Shown: piece after piece, positions 19,992-30,178 of the stretch | Position numbering within the stretch: position 1 is the stretch's first letter | How the letters are laid out: the number at the start of each line of letters is the position of its first letter | NCBI RefSeq assembly: GCF_052857255.1 | Contig: NC_135505.1 | Span: forward strand, 42,218,520 to 42,282,519 | From: Amblyomma americanum | Lineage: Eukaryota > Arthropoda > Arachnida > Ixodida > Ixodidae | DNA: 64,000 nucleotides | Direction: 5' to 3' | The notes under the pieces: generated by a model | The model's input: the letters and a program-made list of their open reading frames with translations, nothing else | Databases searched by the model: none | Told to the model about the DNA's origin: nothing | Position numbers and translations under genes: made by a program

Positions 19992-20934
19992 TGTGATGAC
20001 CCCCATAATGCGCAGGTCCACACGGGACGGAGAGGCAAAGAGACACCGTATGGCTCAGTTTAAACAAACAGGTATATTCAATAATTACACATGATTAAGG
20101 TTATACATCAGAGGCTGGGGCGTCCGAGCTTACGTGCCGACGACTTCATGGGGGCGATGGAGTGGCTCCGGAGTTGGGCTCGAGCGGTTGCTGGCAGAAG
20201 CTGCACGCCGTCGGGCTTCGGCGCTGAAGGCCCTCTTGGCGAACGATGTCGTCCTCAGCTCAGACTGGACTGCATCCGTTTACATGTGCTTTTAAGCACT
20301 TGATTAACAAAGGACTAAGGGCGGTCATTTCCAGTGGCCCGCCCAAAGCATCAATTCTCCAATCCAAAATAACATGCGAGATGGGGACCACCCCTTGGGT
20401 TGGGCTTAGCCTCGAACCCAGAGTCTGTTAACAATACAAACTAAATAAACAACAAAAACGCCACCACTCTCTCTCAAGTGAGAGTATACACAGGCTCTCT
20501 CTTCGGAGCTAATTCACTAGCGCCTGTCTTTCCACATTCTTGGCGAGTACTGCCTGTCCGCCATGACAGGTGTCCGTCACGGCCCTTCTGGGAATGCGCT
20601 TTTGTTCACGAGGCACGGCGGGAAGCTGTGGGTGCCTTCCCGGCGATAGCCCACGTCGAAAGGGGAAGGAGGGAAAGAATGTTGTCTTCGCGGTAGCGCA
20701 TAGCGTCGGCTGTGGTACGGCGCGCTCTGGCCCGCTGACAGCTCCCTTGTCCTGGAATGTGCCCGGAAATTGGGGAGGATAAAGCCTGTTTCCCCGCGGC
20801 GGCGGCGGCGGGTCCGGTTGTTCTGGTCGTCACTCAAAGAGCATGGCTGGGTAATTGATGATGCCGCTGTCACGGGTCTCCGTCTACGCCGCGCCGTCGA
20901 ACGTGGATCCTCGTAGCACATACGGAATGTCACA
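19992..20934 (-). mobile_element. Solo LTR of the 45-53 kb Gypsy family
   Basis: This is an inverted copy of the LTR seen at 45106-46245: minus strand TGTGACATTCCG…GGGGGTCATCACA. It is 943 bp instead of about 1140, because about 200 internal bases are missing near 20270. The target duplication AAAT lies at 19988-19991 and 20935-20938. It arose by LTR-LTR recombination after insertion. Confidence 0.93.
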
Positions 20935-22049
20935 AAATTTTTCGGTAACGTGAGGTGTAACGTTACTAGTTATTTTTTATTTCAACTGCCCCCTCCGCCT
21001 CTACTTCAGAAAAAAAAGACGCCGAAAATGATGTTTCAAAGATCAACATCTACAGGTGCTCTCGACGACCCTTGTTGCGGCTCGCATGCATGCCAGAAAA
21101 CACCTGCCCCTGACGACGCACTCAATTAAAAAAAAAAGCACGAACACGCATTCACACACTTGTCTTCACCCCCCAAACCCCTCACGCACGCAACTCTCTA
21201 AAGAGTGCACGCATACCGAGCCACCAATAAACCATTTGCAGAAATCTGTAAGGCAGTTTCTCCCTAAGCTTGTTTTCCAACCAAAAGGTCCCGTTCCCAG
21301 GCGACACTCTCGCATTCTTTGTGGAAGCAGTTCCCCCTTCTGAGTAAACTCAGGAATGTCGCCAGTTTACTTCAAGATGGCGCCAAGAGAGCCGTCGAAA
21401 GAGTACAATGGTACAGCGCAGAAAAGGTGATTGCAATAAACCGGCTTTAGCACCGAAGTAGAGGAAAAAAAAGGAAATGGGCCTTTGTTTCAACAATGTT
21501 TATCAACATTGTTTTCAAAATAAAGTTTGCTTATTTCTATCTGCAACTGCGGCTACGTTTCTGGTTATTGAGTTCCAAAGCGAGCGAGGGTGTCCTTGAT
21601 CACCTTGACATAAACACTCGCATTTTAGCGATAATTATGCAGGTTCAAGTGAAAAAAAAATGTTTATGTGCGCAAATATATTTTTCCGGAAATATGCCAT
21701 TAGCATTCCTTTATTGCTACACAATTTCCGCGTAATTTTGTAAGCAGAAGCACACCAGAGTTACTGTAAATTGGTTGAGTTCAACCATGTTTTCTTTGTG
21801 AAGTTGAAATTATGTGAAATATGAGCTTTATAATATTGTTATCTTGAGTTCTTACGGCAAAAACGGACTGATTAAAATTTATGGCCTTGGAGTAGCGGCA
21901 AAGTAACGTGCGGTACTTTTTTTCGGCAATGGTAATGGTAACGCGTTATCTTTTTTTGTAGGTAACGTAGGGCGGTAACGTGTTCTTTTCTTTATAGCGT
22001 AACGAATAACGTATTTATTTACTTTTTTTTCGTAACGCCTACAACACTG

Positions 22050-22418
22050 CAACTCAAGAACGAAGCAACACATGCCCATCAAAGGAGACCACCCAGCCAA
22101 GCGCGTAGACCGAACAGTTTTCTGTTCAGTCTCTACCGGTGCGCCGCAACAGCACCGGCTGAGACTGAAGTCGCCACGACCGACTGTTGCCGAACACGAC
22201 CCCAACGAGAACATTGAGCGCTTTCGCGCGGTCATGTGCGAAAGGTGAGTGCCCCCGCGTCCTCCGCACCTGCAGTGGCCAGTGAAGCTGAGACAATAGA
22301 CAGGGGTGCCATACCTACTACTACCCTCTCCTTTCTCCCTCTCTTTTCACATTTTTATTTCCCTCCTACACCTGTCAGCTCGCCTCTCCTGCAGGCAGGG
22401 TAGACTGGTAGCGCCAGC
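22050..22418. other. Unassigned sequence right of the hAT pair
   Basis: Continues the sequence interrupted at 16142. It includes a strong splice donor-like CGAAAG/GTGAGT at about 22244, so it may be the end of an exon, but I recognise no frame. Confidence 0.35.
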
Positions 22419-22426
22419 TATAAAAG
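22419..22426 (+). promoter_or_regulatory. TATA box of a candidate gene
   Basis: TATAAAAG in the context GCCAGCTATAAAAGGCAC, 183 bases upstream of the ATG of the next entry. Confidence 0.45.
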
Positions 22427-22608
22427 GCACAGAACAGATTGGAAATGCCTTGCTTCTTGACACCTGTTTCATCTCTATCGTATAGCGACCGAAGAGGTGC
22501 CTGTTTTTACATTTGGTTATTGCGATTCTCGGTGTTAGCGCCAAGCGAGCGTAATTTGCTTCTGGAGCACTAAACAATCGTGACGACTGAAAGCAACAGA
22601 GAGAAGGC

Positions 22609-22700
22609 ATGGCGAAAAACCGTTACCGGCCTCCGCCGAGGAGAAAAGGACCGAAGGCTCGTCGAGGAAGGGCTCAACTTGCCGCGGCAGCACGTTGGAG
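22609..22700 (+). CDS. Candidate first coding exon, highly basic, unrecognised
   Basis: The ATG sits in a favourable context (GGCATGGC). Thirty codons and two bases follow before a consensus donor (GGAG/GTAAGC). The peptide starts MAKNRYRPPPRRKGPKARRG and is rich in Arg, Lys and Pro, as in nuclear or nucleolar leaders. A TATA box lies upstream at 22419. I found no second exon. It lies within the block inserted into Tigger, so it may be the start of an element gene or a captured host exon. Confidence 0.35.
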
Positions 22701-24054
22701 GTAAGCCTTTCGTTTGTATTGGGCTCATTTCCGATTACTATTGCCCTCTAGCTCCTATTGCATGTTCTGCTTGTTATATATTTAACGGTTAGCGGTGACG
22801 TCGCACGGCGCAGTGCTCATTCGCTCATCCCCATTCCCGCTTTTTTTACATGAGCAAGAAAGTTTGTTCAGCAACGTGCGATGTATTTGTTGTCGGCAGG
22901 TTGTCCTTGTCCGCCGGTGCCAACACTTATACGAGTGTCAAGAGTTGCCCGCACAGACCAGATGTAATCAAATTTATAGTTCTCGAGCCGCTAGCGGTCC
23001 GTGCACACGAACGTTCAAATCACACTAGAGGTCTAACACCTTCAGTATGTGCCGTATTGGTTCAGTACTCGCTTGTACCGTAGATTAAATTCTCGTTATT
23101 CGTTTGTTTCCAGTTCTTTGTTACTTGCAACAAGTTTTTATTCATTGAACTTTTTGGAGATCGTACTAGCCCTGCGTTGGCTTGTGTCACGACGTCCTTA
23201 CTTCCCCTCGTGTGCAACAGAATTTTTCAGATAGTTTCTCTGGAGGTTATAGTTTTGTCTTTGTAGAACGCTAGGCAAAGCCTTGCCAAAGAAAGCTTAT
23301 AACACTTCAAGCTGCAACCCTTTGACTTCGTAAGTATACCTACAACAACCTATTGTTGTGTTTCAAGGTGCTGTAATGTCCAGGCTGTAGTTCCTCAATC
23401 TATCGATTCATCGATAGAAACAAATCCCAATCCTAAACGCTGCCAAGATGCTTTCTGCTGGCCTGCGATGGTTGAAAAGCAGGCGCCGGCAGTGTATGCC
23501 GAAATCTGTGAGTCGGCTGCTATACAAAGATTCTTTTGCAACCGAAAAGTGTCTTTCCCAGGCGACACTCTTGCATTCTTTTTACAACCGTAAAGACTCA
23601 AGTCCCCTTTTCGTAAACTGTGGTTTGCCGCATGTTTACCAAAATGACTCCGCGCTTGGTTCCTCATGGACGACTGGTGTTGGACGATTCGTTGCGCTCC
23701 GTACCTGGAGAGGGAAGGAGCTGCTCTAGACAGGGAGGGAGCGCAACAAATCGGTCAAAACCAGTCGCGAACAAGGAGCGAGGCACAGGACAACCATCCG
23801 TTCACTCTCTCCTACTGCAAAGGGGTAGCATAAACCACTGTACCCTTGCACCTCTGCCTGCCCTTACGACACTATCATTGTCTACTGTCGACATTCCAGC
23901 GCCCCTGTGTGGGTCGTTCCTCGTCTTTTCGTCCTGTCTCTTGAACTTTTACGTCTGAGGGGATTCCTCAGTTGACGCAGAAGGAGAACCTCGACCCTTT
24001 TCGTTTCCCCAAAGAATGTGAGAGCGTCCTCTGGGAACGAGACCTTTTAGTTAG
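22701..24054. other. No recognised gene; diverged hAT-family fragments
   Basis: About 23500-23670 is a diverged match to the hAT interior (compare 21240-21400), and about 23960-24060 is an inverted match to the same region (compare 17040-17110). A short palindrome CTATCGATTCATCGATAG lies at 23400-23417. Otherwise nothing is recognised. Confidence 0.55.
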
Positions 24055-24862
24055 AAAACAAGCATTGCGGAGAAGCGTACGAGAAACGACGTGTCTCTCA
24101 GGTGGGCAGCACAATTGTCCAGAAAAAGGACAGCACTCCTGCACCGGGAGCCCATCTTGTCGAAGTAACGAAGAAATTCTTCGAACAAAGAACCCGTCAT
24201 CCATGCACGACTGTTGCTTCTATACTGACATGGCAGCAGGTGAATGTTCTTTAAGCACCGTGGGTTTCGGTATTTTCCGATTACCCATGGCTTCAGCTTG
24301 TCCGAGCCATCCATGTTGCAGCAAAGGAGCACCGTCAATCGTTCTTTGCTGCATTTGCCTACGTGGCATGCTTCACCCTTCAGGCTTAACGACTTGGATG
24401 GCTGCACCCGAAGGAGAAGACCCGTTTCGTCGGCATTGTAAATGTCACGAGGCTCATACCCCTCAATTATGGCAGATAGTGTGGCCTTCCAATCGTCGAC
24501 TGTTTCCAAATTTACACTTGCTGCTTCCCCGGATACCGTCTTATACGCGATGCCGTGCCTCTTCCGGAAACGGTCGATCCAGCCATTTGACGCCACAAAG
24601 TCACTGATGCCCAGTCTGTCGGCTATTTCCATCGCCTTCTCGTGCAAAATGCTGCCGTCGAAGTTAACACCGGCAGCGCGAGCTTGTTTAAACCAAGTAA
24701 GAAGCGATTCGTCGAGGTTTCCATACTTGGCGCCACGAGCCTGCTTAGCTTTCGGGCCGAAGAGCGGGGCATTCTCTTGTATCTCGGCAAGCTGTCGACT
24801 GCGCTGAGAACATCCAGCTTTTCCTCGAGGGAAAGTGCCTTGCGCTTGTGCGACGCCATCAA
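24055..24862 (-). pseudogene. Tigger transposase, N-terminal and central part
   Basis: Starts at the ATG near 24862/24859 with MASHKRKALSLEEKLDVLSA, the helix-turn-helix of pogo/Tigger proteins. A frameshift within the next 80 bases leads to the second DNA-binding domain (LTWFKQARAAGVNFDG…NGWIDRFRKRHGI) and then the catalytic core with YNADETGL (first Asp) and LFLDNCAAH (second Asp). The frame meets the inserted block at 24055. The C-terminal part lies at 12998-13597. The frameshift and the insertion make it inactive. Confidence 0.92.
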
Positions 24863-25367
24863 AGGACGACAAATCGCTCGCGGTGTTAGCGAGGCCCGAC
24901 GAGGCGTAGGCAGCGTAGGTGTTGACGGGAGGACATGGACGACTCGGATAGGTTGAACCGCACAAACAAGAAAGACTGGATTGCTGCGGGCCCGCTGGTT
25001 TTACTCGCTTCGGCTGACGAGGCAGTGGCATGTAGTGGCAATCTCTCCACTCGCGTGCGGCTTTTTATGGCCTCCGAGATTACCCACGCGCATGCAAGTG
25101 GGTGATCTCGGAGGCCATGGTCTTGTAGCCAATTCCGTAGCCAAGCCTGGCCAAGACTCGTCAAAATGGCGGTTGGCGCGCGTTGCCCGGCCGGGTTCGG
25201 GGTGCCAGGTTGCGACGTATCATGCGGGAACGTTTTCACAGCTGCAACGTAACAGCGGGGTACCCAATACTTTGGATCCTATGGGAGCTATGCCGGGACT
25301 GGACGAAAACGACGTAACAGCCGGGAAAACGCAGCAGGGAGGAACGTAACAGCGGGGTTCTACTGTA

Positions 25368-26343
25368 TTGGAAAATGTACAAATTCTGAACTGGCTTGAT
25401 TGTTACTTATCCCATCGACAACAGTGTCTGTGTAAAAAACTCCCAAAGTCCGAATTACCCTTCGGCTTCTGTATCCCGAGTACCACAAGGTTCTGTCTTG
25501 GACCTCTTCTTTTTCTGATCTATTTAAATGACCTCTGGTTTTTCCCCATTGACTGCATCGTGTACCAGAACATCGAATCTGTACAAGATCAGACTGTGCT
25601 ATGTGATTACCTCTCTGCAATTAACAGTTGGCGCCAAATCTGGCGTATGAACAAAAATGTCTCAAAATGTGCCCATATAATGGTCACAAGAAAGAAAAAA
25701 CCATTAATATATACTTACAAAATCAACAATGCAGATGTCAAGCGGGTTGACAGCTTCAAATATCTGGGCGTTATGATTGACTCCAAATTAACGTGGAATG
25801 CACAAGTTGATTGTTGTTTTGGGGTCCTTAAAACAGCTGTGGTTATTGAAGCATCGCATGAGGCACTGCACTAGTGTGACAAAACTTGCAGCATTCACGA
25901 CACTCGTTAGGGCAATGCTTGATTACACTGGCACTGTTTGGGACCCTCATACTAAGAAAAACATCAAACACATTGAAGGGGTGCAAAAGAAAGCACTTAG
26001 ATTCATATACAACGCAATTACCGTAGAAGTATCCGTTTCAGACCTGAGAACACGAGCTGGGCTCCCGTCGCTAGAAATGCGCCGCAAACTACACTGCCTA
26101 CAAATGATGTACAATATTGTGAACAACCATGTCAAAATCAATTTTCATACTTACATGCATTTCAACGAATCCAGGAAAGCGAGAGGTAAGCACAGCAAGA
26201 CAGTTGTAATGCCACCGGTTAAAACTAAAACCTAACGTTCATTCTTTCCTCGAACCATAGCCGAGTGGAACGCCTCACCCTACGAGGTTGCTGACATGCC
26301 TTCTGTTGAATCTTTTGCAACGGCCATGTCACCTTATCTGTGA
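25368..26343 (+). pseudogene. CR1-like reverse transcriptase, right piece
   Basis: Resumes in phase after the Tigger element and its TA. It reads LENVQILNWLDCYLSHRQQ…GPLLFLIYLNDL…. Where the FADD active-site box should be, the sequence is FPIDC, apparently from a small deletion. The thumb region (…VSKCAHIMVTRKKK…FKYLGVMIDSKLTW…) and the C-terminal tail ending at TGA near 26341-26343 follow, with further frameshifts near 25860 and 26235. It is inactive. Confidence 0.88.
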
Positions 26344-27120
26344 TGCAGCAAGTATTTCTTTACATCGCTGCTTGCTTTGCCATCCGCCTTTTGAAGTGTA
26401 TTCCTTCTTTCTTTTTTTTTATTTGTTGATTGTGCGCATTCCCTCATTGCTGATTGTCAATCACGCGATTTATTTCCTTGCCGCTGTTAAACTCAACTTG
26501 GAAATTGTTCAAGAACAAGGTATCCACTCCTGCTTTGACTGCCAAGAGGCAGTTGGCAGTATTTGATAAATAAATCTTTTGAACATAGCATTACATTTTT
26601 TTGTTGCTGAATTGTGCTACCTGTACCATTTTTCTGTTTTCCCCCCTAAAATAATGCCCATTTCAGGACACTGTAGGTATCTGAATAAATAAATAAACTG
26701 CTGCAGTTTTAAATGCTATGTTCATATGGAAGCTCATTGTACATGTAAAGTCATGGACCAAAGTTTGCACAATGCAGATTCGCTGAAAATGTTTTTTCTG
26801 TGTTGACTCCTCACTGATCATTAAGCTCCTATTTCTCCGGAAGATGGAGCATGCATGTGCCCTCATGTGCCACTGCTTTTCATTGTATTTATATCCCCAA
26901 CTGCACTAAATGAACTTTTTCACAGTCTCGGATCTAGCAATATTTTGCCCATGAGTGTACATTCTTAACCAATATGCCCCTTTCCCTACAGCTGGCAGCA
27001 GCGCATTTCTGGTGCAAGCACATCATGGTATATTAGGTGTAGTTGCGTAGTGATGCACGATATATCTGTTGAATCACAGCATGCGTAATGATGAATGATT
27101 TGTCATAGACCTTTCTGAAC
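26344..27120 (+). other. LINE 3' UTR and AT-rich non-coding DNA
   Basis: The CR1-like 3' UTR probably ends near TTTGATAAATAAATC (about 26560-26578). AATAAATAAATAAAC occurs near 26683. No gene recognised. Confidence 0.5.
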
Positions 27121-27133
27121 GACATCATAGCTT

Positions 27134-27273
27134 AACGATGTATGATGTCATAGATTAACAATGTATGATATCGTAGATTAACGATCTATGATGTCATAGA
27201 TTTATGATGTATGATATCATAGATTAATGATGTACGATATCGTAGCCTAATAATGTATGATAAATCATAGCTT
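27134..27273. repeat. 23-bp minisatellite, about six units
   Basis: Units of AACGATGTATGATGTCATAG plus ATT recur at 27134, 27157, 27180, 27203, 27226 and 27249 with a few changes each. The units contain near-palindromes such as ATGATATCAT, so either strand may fold. Confidence 0.9.
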
Positions 27274-27637
27274 TATGATGCAATAACCTCGTACAAGAAA
27301 AGTCATAGGATATGTCGTAACATTTTTTCAGCAGGGGAAGCATCTGATAATTCACAGAAAATCAATATTTGCAATTTTGACATGGCAGGCACATCACAGA
27401 GACAATCAATTACATGGCGCACAGAGTATACTGATAAGAGTACATACTGAATTAACCTTTCGTGACAGTGTTTCAGCTGCATACAAAGTAATGCATTTTT
27501 TATAAAGGTGCATTCATGTGCATGTTCTATACTGAATCTCACTGCTGTATTTTGTGATGCAAAAAGATATTACAGCAACTGTGCACTGCTTTTCTTGGTG
27601 GAAAAGGACTGATGACTGTCTCAATGAATGTTTGCAG

Positions 27638-27749
27638 GTGCCGGCCGGAATGAGCACGAGATTCCAGCCCTGCTGGAATCAGTCAGGGATGTCCTCGGGC
27701 CTCAGAACCCCGTGCTTGTGGGCCTGTCAGGCGGCATAGACCTGAGCGA
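27638..27749 (+). CDS. Candidate internal exon of an unrecognised gene
   Basis: Acceptor TTTGCAG to 27637 and donor GCGA/GTGAGA after 27749. Of 112 bases, 2 complete an earlier codon and 2 begin the next. The peptide includes AGRNEHEIPALLESVRDVLG and VLVGLSGGIDLS. It joins in phase to the exon at 28039. Family not recognised. Confidence 0.45.
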
Positions 27750-28038
27750 GTGAGAATTCTTTGTTTACTCCAAGCAGCAGTGAACATGGGTGTATTGTTA
27801 TAATCAAGCAATCACTGTAGAGCACAAATTCCAGTAGTCATGATAGAAGTCTTCGCAGTTGTCTTGCGAAAAACACTAGGTGGAAGAAACATTCGAGGCC
27901 CACATGCTTCCATGTGATGCCTTACGAAATCGCAATCAGCACACTTGGAAGCTAAGTCTCTGCAAAGTACACAGCCACTGCTTCTGTTAATTAGTGGCGC
28001 AAACATGTGATCTCAACGATATTGCCATGCTCTTGTAG

Positions 28039-28201
28039 AGGTGATGTCGTCCGGATGCTGATTATGCTAGGCTCCAGTAGAGGTGACACTACAGAGCAGC
28101 TAGCAGACTCCATTTCACAATCTCTAAACAGGAGCAAAATCAGCACTGGGAGGATGGTTTACTTGGCTCAGCAGCAGCTGCAGTGCCCCAGGCACTTGTG
28201 A
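28039..28201 (+). CDS. Candidate terminal exon of the same unrecognised gene
   Basis: Acceptor CTCTTGTAG to 28038. The first base completes the codon left open by the exon at 27638-27749, and 54 codons follow to TGA at 28199-28201. Peptide begins GDVVRMLIMLGSSRGDTTEQ and ends LQCPRHL. The phase match across an intron with GT…AG ends is the main support. The gene would be broken off upstream by transposons or extend beyond what I can trace. Confidence 0.45.
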
Positions 28202-28766
28202 GAAAGGGTGTACATCACACTACGTATATACTAATGCTTTGAAAGCTCGATATTTTGAGCGGAAGTAATTCAAACTTTTGGATAATTTGAAGCATACTGC
28301 TTGACCCTTCCTGGCCCTCCGTCATGTTTGATTCCAACAAAAGGTAATGGCTGTTGCCTTCTGGAAAGAGAAGCAGAAAGTGAACATTCAACTTGAACTT
28401 CGGTTAATTTGAAATGTGGTGGCATCAATGTGTGATTCTTGATTTGATGAGCTTTTACTTCACATTAGTTATGTTTTATAAAAAAGCTGAAGTTCCTTCA
28501 TTTTGCTATGTCACACAGTTCAGTAAACAAAGCATAGTCGGTTAATGGCAGAGAATGACGAAGAGTGCAACAACAATCAGCAGACAAGAAGTGGAAAGAT
28601 GAGGAAACTGCTATATTCTGGCTGTTATTGCATTGTTTACCATTCCCTGCTCTGCAAACAGACAGGCAGCTTTCTCTAATGACAGAAATATACTGACAAC
28701 TTAGTCAGCTGGAATTCATATTAGTGAATGTCACCACTAAGAAAGCTTGTCTTATCTGCACAGGGG
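28202..28766. other. No recognised gene
   Basis: Non-coding AT-rich DNA. It ends in TCTTATCTGCACAG, a likely acceptor for the Myb-like pseudogene. Any N-terminal Myb/SANT exon of that gene was not found here. Confidence 0.45.
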
Positions 28767-29540
28767 CACCACAGGCAACCAGCAGGTGCTGTCATGCGAT
28801 GCAGCTGTGCCAGGGCCATCTGGACAGCAGACCACAAACACTGGCACTGACTCCCTAGAGTACTACGCCAATTATATGACATGTTCCTGATGCCGTCGAC
28901 GAGGACACATTTTACGCTGCTGCTGAGGTACCAGCAGAAGACATAGGCACTGTTGTCACAGCTGCTTATGTGCTAGTAAGCCCACTATCCTTCGACAGCA
29001 CACAGTCAGATGCAGAGGATGGCCAGACAGCCACAGCAGCAGGTGAAGCTTCTACACACAACGGCCACCAGCTGCAGGACCAGCCGACATTGAACGAGGC
29101 TGCACCTATCAGCAGTAGCAATCACTAGCAGCAACACACCACACCAGTCAGCAGCACACGGCGGCCATCAGCAGCAGCAACAGGACAGCCTGCAGCCCTG
29201 CCGGCGGCAGTCACAGTCAATGCAGCAGGCTGGGCACCTACAGGAGCTGATCCAAATTTATCGTGAGAATGTTGAGCTGGAGGCAGCTTCTCTACAGGCA
29301 CAAAAAAGGGCAGCTGAGACTTCAGTCAACAGCACAGACTGCAGCAGATGTAGTAACTAAGATGGTGCATGCAGCCGAACATTTCATTAAGTTTAACGAC
29401 GCAGCTGTTAAAACAATTGAAAAGTTTGGCTGCATAGCTGATGCACTAACAGAACTGACACAGGTCCAGACAGAACGTGCGAAGATAGATTTAGAAAATG
29501 CCAAAAAAGCACAAGGAGCGCCAGAGCTCACAAACTTTCT
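28767..29540 (+). pseudogene. Harbinger Myb/SANT-like partner protein, decayed
   Basis: After an acceptor at about 28766 the reading passes through GTTGNQQVLSCDAAVPGPSG, then after frame changes EDTFYAAAEVPAEDIGT…, a Gln/Ala/Thr-rich linker encoded by CAGCAG repeats, ELIQIYRENVELEAASLQAQ, and a coiled-coil end (HFIKFNDAAVKTIEKFGCIADALTELTQVQTERAKI…). This is the layout of the C-terminal part of Myb-like proteins encoded beside HARBI1 in Harbinger elements, which bring the transposase to the nucleus and DNA ends. Frameshifts and a stop mark it as dead. It points towards the transposase gene at 32928-35400 (convergent). Confidence 0.6.
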
Positions 29541-29740
29541 GTACTTAGAAACTTGGCACTGGGTGCCTTGGCGAGCATCATTACATTTGAAGTGTTTAGC
29601 TATAATGTTTTACTTGTACCTCTCCTATGCATGTCCTTGTATATATGTGTGCAGCACCCTCTGTTCATCATGACTGACCGACTCGTTCAACAATGCACTC
29701 TCTTAAGTACTGCATAATGTTTATTGTACAGCATGTGCAA

Positions 29741-29990
29741 CCGAAACGGTGGCCTTGTGGTAGAGTATCCGCCTCACATTCGGGAGGTGCTGGGTTCGAT
29801 CACCTGCGCCGCCGGGTACCCGCCAGTTTTTTGATGGGTACAAGATTTCCCCCGGCCTGGTGCTCGGCTCTTCAGGGGTAAGATGTTTGGGTAAAGGGTC
29901 CTGGACCAAACCGTTGCCTTGACGGATCAGAGATAAGTTCCGCCGTCAAGCAACCCTTAATCCACCTCGTGCGGTAAAAGCACATTTTTG
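29741..29990 (+). mobile_element. Second tRNA-derived SINE family, forward copy
   Basis: A tRNA-like head runs from GGTGGCCTTGTGGTAGAGTA (A-box) to GGGTTCGATCACC (B-box), followed by an unrelated body (…GGGTCCTGGACCAAACC…). The head differs from the Ruka-like family. Confidence 0.75.
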
Positions 29991-30002
29991 GCCCTTTTTT
30001 TA

Positions 30003-30178
30003 CGGTTTGGTCCAGGACCCTTTTCCCAAGCATCTCACCCCAAAAAAGCCGAGCAGCAGGCCGGGGGAAATCTTGTACTTATTAGAAAACCGGTGGGTAT
30101 CCTGCAGCACTGGGTATCGAGCCCAGCACGTCCAAAAATGCGAGGCACATGCTCTACCACAAGGCCACCGCTTCGGTT
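30003..30178 (-). mobile_element. Second tRNA-derived SINE family, inverted copy
   Basis: Inverse of the copy at 29741, shorter and diverged: GGTTTGGTCCAGGACCC… to …CTACCACAAGGCCACCG. The two could form a long hairpin in RNA. Confidence 0.75.

Larger units (their letters stand above)
17556..22049. mobile_element. hAT-type element, copy B (inverted, with nested insertions)
   Basis: Opposite orientation to copy A: its left end CAGTGTTGTCAGTA matches the inverse of A's right end, and its right end matches the inverse of A's left end. Interior homology returns at about 20936-22049, for example the inverted match to A around 17040-17110. From 17673 to 20934 it contains foreign DNA: an unclassified insertion with a Harbinger-type MITE, then a solo LTR. 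Confidence 0.88.
13593..24054. mobile_element. 10.5 kb block inserted in the Tigger transposase gene
   Basis: The 9 bases AAAACAAGC occur at 13584-13592 and at 24055-24063, and the transposase frame is interrupted between them. That fits a 9-bp target duplication, but no terminal inverted repeats were found (left TTAAGGTGGCGG, right …CTTTTAGTTAG). The right end resembles hAT-family sequence that also contains AAAACAAGC, so microhomology-driven joining is an alternative. Contents: a SINE, promoter-like DNA, two hAT elements with nested insertions, and a possible first exon. Confidence 0.6.
12808..25365 (-). mobile_element. Tigger/pogo DNA transposon, itself interrupted
   Basis: Terminal inverted repeats start CAGTGGAACCCCG (left) and, inverted, CAGTAGAACCCCG (right), with further shared blocks such as GCCGGGAAAACGCA. 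TA target duplications lie at 12806-12807 and 25366-25367. The transposase is on the minus strand, N-terminal part at the right (24055-24862) and C-terminal part at the left (12998-13597), separated by a 10.5 kb insertion. Removing the element restores the phase of the host LINE RT frame. Confidence 0.92.

Noticed and set aside
27134..27273. CRISPR-like array of about 23-bp repeats
   Set aside because: Units are adjacent without unique spacers and the context is eukaryotic; it is a minisatellite.
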